From positions 22,387,071 to 22,451,070 of the forward strand of contig OX388309.1 in NCBI GenBank assembly GCA_947579605.1: DNA of 64,000 nt, given 5' to 3'. Position 1 is the stretch's first letter. Each line of letters begins with the position of its first letter. Below are positions 1 through 9,033 of the stretch, piece by piece. Source of the DNA: Athripsodes cinereus. Lineage: Eukaryota > Arthropoda > Insecta > Trichoptera > Leptoceridae. Made by a program: the position numbers and the translations under genes. The notes beneath the pieces were generated by a model, which made no database searches, was not told the origin of the DNA, and saw only the letters and a program-made list of their open reading frames with translations.

Positions 1-460
1 CCGCCTATCCTAAAAAATATGACATTTTCTTTGTTTGTATCAAATATATCTTATTTTTTTACTTATTAGACTTATTTATTTCAACCAATACCAATATGGA
101 ATCTCCCACACATGGGAACCGCCAATAACATAAAATAAACATGAAAGGTGTTCTCTTCATGCCAAAAAACTCATTTACTGCACACATAAAATGCAAAGAA
201 TTTGTAAATTTTGTTTTTTTGATTTTGTTTTTGACCATTTGTTTTTCTGTTTGACATTTAATATTTATATCATTTCAATTTTAAAATTATTTTTTTGAAT
301 TTTATTTCTTGACCAAATTTTATTTTTTTTTAAATTGAGTCAACGTTGTTCTACTATTTAATTTATTGTACTCTTGTTTTGTGTCTAATTAATTGTTTTG
401 TGTCTTTTTTAAAAGAAAAATATTTTTTGTATGCATGTATTGTATGTATACTAGTTTTTT

Positions 461-518
461 ACATGTAAAAGGCTTCGGCCGTGAATATCTGAATAAATAA
501 ATAAATAAATAAATAAAT
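461..518 (+). repeat. 3' end of a non-LTR retrotransposon with GGC-N4-GCC hairpin and (AAAT)n tail
   Basis: A short conserved block beginning ACATGTAAAA is followed by a potential hairpin GGC-TTCG-GCC (471-480) and an (AAAT)n tail (492-518). The same block, hairpin and tail recur at 14624 on the same strand and at 22019-22060 on the opposite strand, so this is the 3' terminus of a dispersed family. A hairpin followed by a short tandem tail is the usual 3' end of CR1/L2-like elements. The T-rich DNA at 1-460 is probably its 3' untranslated body, but no coding remnant is visible. Confidence 0.6.
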
Positions 519-939
519 GTATTGAAATATGATTTGCAATCATGTGACAATATTTTACTCTTTTACGGTATTTCAGTTGTATAAACTAACTCATTTGATA
601 TTGACAAGCGCCATAGACAAGAATGTATTTTATTTTAAATATTATACTCGTTTTTAAAATGTAAATGCGATTGAAGATCATTATAATATGTTTGTAATAT
701 GATACTTTTCATTCGTTTATGGACGTTAACTGATTATTGCCATATATGAAAATCCATCAAAGGCAAATATGCATTATTGTAAATAATGATGTCTTTATTG
801 TACCTACCTTCAATAATATTTTGGTTGTTCGCTAAAGTAAGACATATAATGACATCTTATATGCGTGGCTGACATAATACGTATAAAATAAATTTTAGTT
901 ATTTTATTCTACTTGTCTACACAATATCTACATCATATT
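519..939. other. no gene recognised
   Basis: AT-rich sequence between two repeats. I see no coding similarity or structured element. Confidence 0.5.
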
Positions 940-1347
940 ACAAGTGAGATTATGAGTGGATCAACTAGGAAAAGAGAGGAGATGCTCGTTGCTGTTCGTG
1001 GTCTATCATCTGGACCTGTAGGACATGCGGACTTAGTGGCCACAAGGAAAAACTTTTTCGCCTTCAAAAACTTCTGTACTTTCTTTGGTAGCCTAATATC
1101 CCCTTCAAGTAACTAGCGATACTGCATAGAGAAGAAGGCATATTCCCATTTCTTCCCTTCCCTTTTTGCACCAAATTTTTTGGTGTGTGACCGCTAAATC
1201 TAGAGTGCTCCCTCGGGGCAGCATTTCTCGCTTTAATGCGACATTAAATCCTGTTTGTGCATGTGTGTGTCGTTATGGAGATACATATCTCCAGGTACGG
1301 CACGAGGTATGTGGCGGGCGCTGCCCTTTAAAAAAAAAGTGGATCAA
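940..1347 (+). repeat. repeat family H, copy 1
   Basis: This 400-bp block matches the reverse complement of 41165-41755 over nearly its whole length, so it is a dispersed repeat. It is less AT-rich than its surroundings. Both copies hold a short ORF end with the shared peptide SSGP(V/L)GHADLVA and a stop after SPSSN (copy 1 stop near 1114). A purine-rich stretch and a TG-rich stretch follow. A small palindrome (TGGAGATACATATCTCCA, about 1277-1294) sits where copy 2 carries a 247-bp hairpin. I do not recognise the family. It may be the 3' end of a non-LTR element. Confidence 0.6.
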
Positions 1348-1464
1348 CTATTGTATTTAAATGACATAAATATTATCCTCTCTGCGCTATAAAAATAAGA
1401 TACCCAAGATAATTTGCGTATTTCATCATTAAATCGAAGATGTGAAATGTCTTGTTTAAGCGTT

Positions 1465-1556
1465 ATGGTTAAGAAAAGCCTGTCGTTTATAGGACATCCA
1501 AAAATTTACAGAAGAGTGTAGAAGACTTATTCTTTGCCAGAAATTCCACGGAATAG
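1465..1556 (-). repeat. TAG-family repeat, degenerate fragment
   Basis: It resembles the 5' half of the TAG family as seen at 37977-38220, in reverse orientation: a CCTG...TTATAGGACA stretch, an AAAATTTACAGAAGAGTG stretch, then ATTCCACGG. It is diverged and lacks the 3' hairpin part. Confidence 0.45.
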
Positions 1557-1648
1557 TTAATTTATTTTCTTTCTATCATTGTTTCCTTATCATTTAGCTA
1601 GATGTTTATTTCTAAATACCTGTTGATTTTTATCAATAATGAATATGA

Positions 1649-1967
1649 AGCACGGAAATTCCCATATCCGTGGTAGTTTCAAAGTTGCTCTCATCGGCGA
1701 AAAAGTAACAGACTGGAAACAGATAAAGATGGTAAAGACATATTTTGAGACTACTACAGGATAGTATAATCAAAAGTACAATGGACATAGAAGTAGGTTT
1801 CAAAAGACCAGGCAGACCAGCGACCACCTGGATGTCCACAATTGCTAGGGACCTGAGGGAGGCAGAGCTGCGATCGGAGGATGCAGAGGACCGGAAAACT
1901 TGGGAGATGAGGACTAAGAGAGCTGACCCCAAATAAATGAGATAAAGGCAATGCGAAGAAGAAGAAC
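1649..1967 (+). pseudogene. RTE-A retrotransposon 3' end (5'-truncated, frameshifted)
   Basis: The sequence matches the last 300 bp of the RTE-A element at 23484-25934, including the peptide end TWMSTIARDLREAELRSEDA and the terminal RADPK-stop at about 1934. It then shares the 3' untranslated GATAAAGGCNANGCGAAGAAGAAG tail region, quoted here only in outline. Reading frames break near 1720-1745. An 8-bp repeat GAATATGA lies on both sides (1641-1648 and 1968-1975) and may be the target duplication. The copy is truncated to the C-terminal region of the reverse-transcriptase protein and cannot be functional. Confidence 0.85.
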
Positions 1968-2499
1968 GAATATGATCACTTTTGTTATCTATTTGCAATC
2001 AATATTGCAAAACATTCAGTACTATAATTTTAATTTGTGACTAAATATATAAGTTTGAGATTGCATTTGTTATGAGGCCGTATCAATTACAATTTAATTA
2101 ATATTGTAACAAATTTATTTGAGAACTATGTTGTCACTGTTTGTTACTTCATAGACTTGTGACGTGATTATAGTGGAGATTTTTTTGTCATAATTCATTC
2201 TTTACGCACGTTCATCCTATTTATGTGACCAAATTAATATATTTATTTATCACAATATTTCCCACGGCAATAATGACGTAATCAAATATTATCAAAGAGA
2301 AAACAATAGTTTTACGTCATTAAAAATCAAAACCCATGAAAGAATTATAACGAAATGTGGTACAGTTTATGAACATTATTTTGTCCTATGTTAACGCTGC
2401 AAGGGATTGATTAAATTTCATCTTGTGTCTATATTATTCTTTGAAAACAAGTGTCTTTGAAGGATTTTGGATGTCATGAACATGTCAAAAATGATGCTG

Positions 2500-2797
2500 C
2501 GCGGCGACGCACCCGGCAGAAATCTGTAATCTCCGTAATACATGAGAGACGATGGTCCTGGCTGGGACGTGTTCTGAGAATGTCCCAATGATAGTTGGCC
2601 AAAAAGAGCACTGTTCTTCCGTCCGCAAGGGTTCTGTCGGCCCAGGAGTCCCTATTTCACAATAACCATTCCTATGACAACGACATCAAAGCGCAGGGAA
2701 TGTCGTGGGAAGAGGTGACGCGATTGGCGCAGAGACGCTCTGAATGGAGGAGGCTGATTTCTGCCCTATGCTCCCGAGAGGAGCGTTGAGGGCGATC
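2500..2797 (+). pseudogene. RTE-C retrotransposon 3' end (C-terminal fragment)
   Basis: It encodes the C-terminal region of an RTE-type reverse-transcriptase protein: a RRWSWLGRVLRM block, a shift of frame at the run of Cs near 2583, then SYDNDIKAQGMSWEEVTRLA and QRRSEWRRL, ending SREER-stop at 2789. The motif WLGHVLRM with a downstream RRPGRP-like segment is typical of the tail of RTE/CR1-like polymerases. A near-identical copy lies at 46579-46872, and decayed copies at 20062, 26591, 39568 and 62520. No clear target duplication is seen. Confidence 0.8.
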
Positions 2798-5155
2798 GAA
2801 AAAACCTATAGGAATTATTATTCATCAACCCCAATGTTTGTTCACATGTTAAGGGTTCGAATCATTTTCATTCCTAACATTTTTTGCAACGGGAAAACCT
2901 CTTTGAGATCAATTATCAGGTTCTACTATCTAACCTAGTAGATTGTTGAAATACATATTTATTATTATATTCTTGTTTTGGACAGTTGTACGTACCAATT
3001 TGTTTTTTAAATTCTTTAATTAAAATCAAATGATATTCCTAAATTTATGCTTATGTATAAACCAAATCTAAAATTATGACATAAAAACATTTGAGTGTCT
3101 AAGGTCACAATAAAAATCAATTAGAAAATTTCACCAGGGTGCCTTGTTCATAAAACTGTGTATAGCAATAACTTAGAATAAACTCCAATAATCTTTGATT
3201 TACACTATTTATAGATTTGATCTCAAGTATTCATAATAACATATACCATTTTTAAAAACATTTTATCAATAAACTATAGTTTTGTAATTAATTCAATGTT
3301 AAAAAATATTATTACACCTGAGCAATAAATTAGTGAGTATTAGTGGAACATGTATCGTGTATATATAAAATTTCCAATAACGTGCGTGTAAAATAATTCT
3401 TATTATTTTATATCAGATGTTTGATGCCGAAACATTTTATCGAATAGAAATTCATCGAGTGCAATGTACAACACATTTTTTTGTATGTTGTTAAATAACT
3501 TTTCATAAAAAAATATGTATTAGTGAAAACTGTTGGCGGTGAAAAGTAACAAGTGTGGTGTCAAAATTGAGAGTTATTTAACCCAGCAGTGGATGAACTC
3601 CATACCGGAATATACCATTTTGGTATGGAATAGGATAGGATAGGATGGATAGAGGTTGATGTACAAAAAATAGTGTTGGCGAAACATTGCATTCATAATG
3701 CATTTATTACGTTGCATTGACCTGCATTTTTTAAATGTTTTTTTTATCATTGATCATCAATTTCCAAGCACTTCTGCCTTCCATTGAAGGCACACAGTCG
3801 ATACTAGCTTTTATTTCATGAACTTTTGTCCCGATTTGGCTAAATTTCAAATTTATCTTTTTAAGCAGAGTTAACACATTGAGAGAATTAAAAAAAAACA
3901 GATAATAACGAAGTGCTTTAAACAAACAGGAATACGAACATACGTTGTCGATAAATCGGCTGTAAGTGAAATCGGATTGATCCATAATTTGATCGAATTG
4001 CAGAGTTAATTTCTAACATTCGTAATAACGAAATTAACATATTCAATTTTAAATATAGTCAATGTACTATCATCCAATACCATTTCTTAAGTATCCTACT
4101 CATTGTGAGTATATTGTGTTTGGTAAGAACTTCAAGTTATTCACAGTATGTTTAGTCAATAAATAACACACATGTCAAACAATACATGCCGAATATTAAT
4201 ATTTGGGCGTATCTCTTGTCTTTTTATGGATGTTTATGCCACAGGTAACAACTAGATACTACAGTCATGTTCTTTGTAACTTTGATGTTTCAATTTCCCA
4301 TGAGATAGAATTATAATTATGTGTCTACACTATTTTATTATTTCATAACATATGCATGATAATACACATTTTACACTGCTATGACTAATTTCGTATTTTT
4401 TTTAGAATTCAAAAGAAAGTTTGCGTTTTTTGAACACACAAAATTTTCAAACTAACAATAAACAAGTTTTATTTTTATTATACTCTAGATGTTCAGGATT
4501 GATTGCGTGTTCCATTTTTGAACTTAAAATGTGTAACGTCAAACGCAGGAAAACTTACGAATGTAAACTTTTTTAGCTTTTGCATTTTAACACTTGAAAA
4601 CTTTAACAGAAACAAATATTTATTTTTATTTCAGGTACAGAAAAATAAACTTGTATATTCACATTACGTAATTCAAATTAAATACCTGTCTACCTTATTT
4701 TCTGGAGATAATGTTTATCCTATTTTTGAAATAGACAGATATTGTTTAATACTGGAAACATTGGTAGTAAAACGTGGTGACTAGTTTGATATTTTTACCA
4801 TGGGAACAACGATACGCTTAGTTATCTTTTATCCTAAATATCTACCCAGACTAATTGACAGTTTCACTCTACTGATTTTCACTACAGGAGGTATATTATG
4901 TGGAACAAGTCTTCAAGAAATTAAGTAATACCTATGCGTTTGCTAAATGTACTTCTGGTTTCGTATTTCAAGTATGTAGGTATATTAAATATCTACTTAA
5001 TTTTATACTTTATGCCAACCATTTCTGTTTCTCCATAATAATACTAAAATAATTTTGAAATAATTATGAAAAAATAAATTTTGCTTTATTTGGGTACAAT
5101 TTCTTTTCTTTCTATATACCAGTAACAATACCGACCTTCTTTGAGTGGAGACGTG
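2798..5155. other. no gene recognised; short TAGGA repeat
   Basis: AT-rich DNA. Around 3580-3600 a phrase CCCAGCAGTGGATG resembles the 3' end of some insect RTE/SINE elements, followed by a small palindrome (ATACCATTTTGGTAT) and a (TAGGA)n run near 3630-3650. Nothing else is supported. Confidence 0.45.
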
Positions 5156-5165
5156 TATCTGATTA
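5156..5165. repeat. target-site duplication, left copy
   Basis: The 10-bp sequence TATCTGATTA here recurs exactly at 11298-11307. The two copies bracket the gag-, extra-ORF- and pol-bearing element, with the AT-rich tail immediately before the right copy. Confidence 0.75.
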
Positions 5166-5259
5166 GTTTACATATTATTGTCACTTATAATTTCGTTCTG
5201 AATTATATTAAATTTGATTTTCAAAAATAATATATAACTACACGGTGATCGAAAACAGT

Positions 5260-6519
5260 ATGACCAGCCCGTTTGATAGGTCCGCGATTACCCCGAGATC
5301 ACCAGTGGGGAGGCAATCGGACGGCTTTAAGACACCGGAAAAAAGCGGAATCCCGCCGGGCAATGGAGGCGAGGCAATAGAAATACTATTAACTGATGAA
5401 AAACTGAAGTCTTTCAAGAGACATATAAATTCCATAAAGACTACCATTTGTGATGGCAAGGGGAAATTGTCGGCTACGAGCAAGGACTGCATATTCGAGG
5501 AACTGGAGGATATGTACGACGCATTTGTGTCTGTTATGGTGGCTAACTCAGAAGTCAAGGGTGAAGCGTCTGCTCTACGAAAAATGATTGAAAACAATAT
5601 AACAGATATAAAAAACACAATAGTTCGGGAAAGAGAAATTATTGAAAGCCTTAACAAAGAGTCGAACACTGATCCCGAACACACTGTAGAGAAACATGGA
5701 AGGGAGAGACGTAATACACGCGGGGAGTTTCATGTGGGTTACGAAAGAGGATATTCACTAATCCTGAGAGCCGTGGATGACAAGTTGAGCCCCGACGAAA
5801 TGGAGAGGACATTGAAGCGTGACCTAAAGGTTGCTCCGCTTGGTATTGCAGTGACCCGAATTAAAAAAGTTCCATGGAATGGCACAGTAATTATCACTTG
5901 TCCTGATAGAACAGACATGGAGCTGCTAACCAAAATAATTAACGAAAAGTTTTCAAGTAGGTTTCGGGCTGAAGAAATTAAGAAAAAGAAACCATGTGTA
6001 ATTTTCCGAGGAGTCACATTGGATTATGACGTGGATAGCTTGTGTAGCGACCTGTGCGCTCAAAATCCTGATTTGAGGACTTCTATCACTGAAGATGATC
6101 TCAAGATAAAGAGGACGATTAAAGTAAGACACAACAAGGACATGGTTCATCTTCTTGTGGAGGCTTCGACGAATGTGAGACGCCTTCTCATTCGCAAGGG
6201 GAAGATTAACATTGGATATCAGCGGATCGAAGTGAGGGACGCAAATCCAGTCACAGTCTGCTTTCACTGCCTGGGGGCTGGACACTCTTCGCTGTCATGT
6301 TTAAATAAAACGAAACCACCTGCTTGCTCACACTGTTCCGGCGAGCATCGATTCAGTGAGTGCAAGAGAGGATCCGACCCACCTGAGTGCATAAACTGTA
6401 AGAGGTATGCGAAAAAATTAAATAAAAATGTGGAGTCTAGTCACAGTGCAATGGATCGAGAAAAGTGTGGGTATTATTCTCATATGTTAAAAATCGCACA
6501 GGAGAAAATAGATTATTGA
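5260..6519 (+). CDS. ORF1 gag-like nucleic-acid-binding protein with zinc knuckles
   Basis: ORF1 of the non-LTR element. Proteins of this type bind the element RNA and form the ribonucleoprotein that carries the reverse transcriptase. I chose the ATG at 5260; an upstream in-frame GTG at 5245 is less likely. That gives 419 residues. The N-terminal third is charged and probably helical. The middle (VTRIKKVPWNGTVIITC and following) looks like the RRM-like gag domain. The C-terminus has three zinc knuckles: CX2CX4HX4C at about 334-347, CX2CX3HX4C at about 356-368, and a spaced CX2C...H...C at about 377-403. This trio is the standard Jockey/I/R1-type gag pattern. The frame is intact and ends TGA, 15 nt before the next ATG. 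Confidence 0.85.
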   Translation: MTSPFDRSAITPRSPVGRQSDGFKTPEKSGIPPGNGGEAIEILLTDEKLKSFKRHINSIKTTICDGKGKLSATSKDCIFEELEDMYDAFVSVMVANSEVKGEASALRKMIENNITDIKNTIVREREIIESLNKESNTDPEHTVEKHGRERRNTRGEFHVGYERGYSLILRAVDDKLSPDEMERTLKRDLKVAPLGIAVTRIKKVPWNGTVIITCPDRTDMELLTKIINEKFSSRFRAEEIKKKKPCVIFRGVTLDYDVDSLCSDLCAQNPDLRTSITEDDLKIKRTIKVRHNKDMVHLLVEASTNVRRLLIRKGKINIGYQRIEVRDANPVTVCFHCLGAGHSSLSCLNKTKPPACSHCSGEHRFSECKRGSDPPECINCKRYAKKLNKNVESSHSAMDREKCGYYSHMLKIAQEKIDY

Positions 6520-6534
6520 CTGTCTAATATTATT

Positions 6535-7800
6535 ATGTTCTTTCTTAATATGAAAATACCCTACTTAAAATTTTGCAGTACTGTGACTTCCTATAGTATA
6601 ATATTAACAGTGTATATATTGTGCACTTTACTTGTGTATAACATGAATTATACTCGTGTATTGATGATACTTGCCCTAAAAAAGTATTGTCACAAAAAAT
6701 GTATTTTGCAGTGTACTCCTACATTTAGTGTATATAGAATGTATCGCTGTGAGGATGTATTGGTGGGCAGGATGTATGAATGTAATGTCGATTGTGGTGG
6801 TGTACGTGGGTGCATCTACTTAGTATCATGTCATTCATTAGTTGATGAAGTGTCAACTGCTCTCTCTGGTGTGGTAAGCGGACACTACATGCGTTGCAGA
6901 TTGATCGCATGCTATAAGCGGTGCGAAATTGATGTATATAAATATTGTGTTCCTTTTTGTTTATGTGCACTGTATTCATATATAATATACTGTTGTCATT
7001 GCTTAGTGGAGGGTAGTGGTCCTTCCATGAATCAGATTTATGTGAGAGTGTTTGAGTGCATGACCTACTTTTTTGTTTACCTAAATGTAGAATTATTGTA
7101 TTTTAAGTTAACGGAGTATGAATTACAAGAGAGCGATAGACACCTTAAGAGATTTATAACAGAATATTGTTCGAACACATGTTTTTGCCTTTCCTTTCAT
7201 ATAGCATTTTCTCTATGCTGCATCTCCAACGATAGTTTATGCTGCATTTATTGTTATGGTAGTAGGTTAATGATTAAAATAACATGCTGTATAATACCTG
7301 ATTGCAGTGTTAACTCTGGATTGGCACATGATTATTGCCGTAATATTAATCTATCAACTGATTATAATTGTCCGGTAAATTGTGTACCGTGCCTGAATAT
7401 TTTCTTATATTGTTATGATTATGAAACTAATGCTATATTAATGTGCTCTATTGTTTATGATAATTATAATGTATTTATGATGACGCTGAAACGGTATTAT
7501 TTTGTGGTATATGGAGTCAAATATTACACTGAAAGAATGCGAAGAACGAATTATACTAATACACTGCGTTGTCTCTCTCACTACGATGCGTATAGAGCTA
7601 TGCGCCTTCTCACTCTTTTACTTGTGTATTGCTGTGTTAATGAAGTAATTGCTTACCTGTTTGACATTGTTTCTTCTGCTGTATTTGTGTGCGGTGTGAC
7701 ATTCGAGTTGATTGGTGTTTTAATATATTATGTATTCAATAATTGTGCAGTGTATCTGCGTTATAAAAATAATGTTAAGATATTTATCTATAAATTCTAA
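6535..7800 (+). CDS. uncharacterised Cys/Tyr-rich, membrane-like protein between gag and pol
   Basis: A 421-codon ORF between ORF1 and ORF2, in the same frame as both. I do not recognise it. By hand count it has 42 cysteines, 47 tyrosines and no tryptophan. There are five Cys-Cys pairs (about residues 153, 228, 236, 251, 366). Hydrophobic stretches at about 17-35, 138-158, 175-190 and 358-405 could be membrane segments. Every TAN codon is Tyr and every TGN codon is Cys, so stops are avoided throughout. That is hard to explain in AT-rich DNA without coding constraint or recent origin. It starts at an ATG 15 nt after the ORF1 stop, ends TAA-TAA, and the ORF2 ATG follows 12 nt after the first TAA. 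Typical elements of this group have no such ORF. It could be a new accessory protein, a captured host or viral ORF, or a biased spacer that happens to be open. Confidence 0.6.
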   Translation: MFFLNMKIPYLKFCSTVTSYSIILTVYILCTLLVYNMNYTRVLMILALKKYCHKKCILQCTPTFSVYRMYRCEDVLVGRMYECNVDCGGVRGCIYLVSCHSLVDEVSTALSGVVSGHYMRCRLIACYKRCEIDVYKYCVPFCLCALYSYIIYCCHCLVEGSGPSMNQIYVRVFECMTYFFVYLNVELLYFKLTEYELQESDRHLKRFITEYCSNTCFCLSFHIAFSLCCISNDSLCCIYCYGSRLMIKITCCIIPDCSVNSGLAHDYCRNINLSTDYNCPVNCVPCLNIFLYCYDYETNAILMCSIVYDNYNVFMMTLKRYYFVVYGVKYYTERMRRTNYTNTLRCLSHYDAYRAMRLLTLLLVYCCVNEVIAYLFDIVSSAVFVCGVTFELIGVLIYYVFNNCAVYLRYKNNVKIFIYKF

Positions 7801-7812
7801 TAAATACATATT

Positions 7813-9033
7813 ATGAATCTAGACTTTTTACGTGATGTAGATGAACAATATAATCCAGATCAATACGAATGTCACACGGCATTGGAGTGTAATGATATTA
7901 TCAATTCAAAATGTGATGATAATGATTTGTTTATATTGCAGCAAAATATCAGAAGCATACGAAAAATTTTTGATTGTTTTATAGTGAATTTAAGTCAGCT
8001 TGATAGATTACCAGATATAATTGTTCTTTGTGAAGCACATCTGAATGAATATAGTGAACCTTTTGACATACCTAATTACACATTTCACCATAGCAATTAT
8101 CATATAAATAAGAATAGTGGAGTGGTTGTGTTTGTGAGAGATAATAGCTATAATACAACAGTGAATGAGATTAGAATGAATAATGTTAATTGCCTGCAAG
8201 TAGATTATTATAAGAATAATATATTGTATCGCATAGTTTCTGTGTATAGAACGCATCAATCAGATGTTTATGAATTTATTAGCGAATTTAGAACAATACT
8301 GAATAGCTGTCGAAGTATGAATGTTATAATTGTCGGTGATTTTAATGTGAATGTGGCAAAAACATGCATTAGTCCAATTAAGAATGAATACATGAATGCG
8401 CTAATCGAGTTTAATTTTAAATTGTGCACAGACTTATATAGTAGGGAAGTGGAGGGGCAGACACCATCTTGCTTGGATCATTTTTGGTGTAATGTACCGA
8501 TAAATAGACTGAATGATGTATGTACTGTAGTTTGGAAGAGCGGTATCACGGACCATCACACATCTATATTCTTACAGAAATCTATGAGTGCTGTGCAGAA
8601 CGACAGAGTAAGTCTCTATGAATCGAAACAAAGGATTGACTTTGAGGTGTTGAAAGTGAGATTGAACAATGAGAGTTGGACGAGTGTATATGATTCGTTT
8701 GATGCTAATGTATGCGCGAAAAATTTTCATGATATTTTACAGGGTCATTTGCTTAGTGTAGAGCGGGTGGAACGGACAAAAAATGACAGACCGTCAAAGT
8801 ATAATAGACTGAAACCTTGGATCACTCATGGTCTGGTGGTTTCAATAAGATATAGAGAAAAACTGCATAAAATTGTAAGGAGACATCCTTATGATGTGAA
8901 TCTTAGAGATAGGTACAGAAAATATCGTAATATGCTAACGCAGTTAATAAGAAAGGCTAAGATTGAATATTATTCTGGTAGGGTGGCCCATGCTGAGGGT
9001 AACGTCAAGCAGGTTTGGAAATCTATAAATTAA
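7813..9033 (+). CDS. ORF2, endonuclease half (interrupted by in-frame TAA)
   Basis: First part of the pol ORF, 406 codons up to the premature TAA at 9031-9033. It is an apurinic-type endonuclease that nicks the target for target-primed reverse transcription. Visible motifs are QQNIRS with Asn at about 45, LCEAHL with the catalytic Glu at about 74, a GVVVFVRD strand at about 103, GDFN at 175-178, SCLDH at 219-223 and TDHH at 246-248. All expected catalytic positions are present. After the domain comes the linker that leads into the reverse transcriptase. The sequence downstream of the TAA continues in the same frame without other stops, so this is a single nonsense change rather than a natural ORF end. 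The ATG at 7813 is 12 nt after the stop of the preceding ORF. Confidence 0.85.
   Translation: MNLDFLRDVDEQYNPDQYECHTALECNDIINSKCDDNDLFILQQNIRSIRKIFDCFIVNLSQLDRLPDIIVLCEAHLNEYSEPFDIPNYTFHHSNYHINKNSGVVVFVRDNSYNTTVNEIRMNNVNCLQVDYYKNNILYRIVSVYRTHQSDVYEFISEFRTILNSCRSMNVIIVGDFNVNVAKTCISPIKNEYMNALIEFNFKLCTDLYSREVEGQTPSCLDHFWCNVPINRLNDVCTVVWKSGITDHHTSIFLQKSMSAVQNDRVSLYESKQRIDFEVLKVRLNNESWTSVYDSFDANVCAKNFHDILQGHLLSVERVERTKNDRPSKYNRLKPWITHGLVVSIRYREKLHKIVRRHPYDVNLRDRYRKYRNMLTQLIRKAKIEYYSGRVAHAEGNVKQVWKSIN

Noticed and set aside
1754..1998. Minus-strand ORFs over the RTE-A fragment (and likewise 25551-25991)
   Set aside because: They are antisense shadows of the retrotransposon coding strand and appear over both RTE-A copies for that reason.
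5245..5259. GTG as the ORF1 start
   Set aside because: An in-frame ATG follows at 5260, and eukaryotic elements rarely use GTG. The 15 upstream bases read open only by chance.
6535..7800. Calling the extra ORF a retroviral-type envelope
   Set aside because: It has hydrophobic stretches and many cysteines, but I see no signal peptide, cleavage site or fusion-peptide pattern to support that name.
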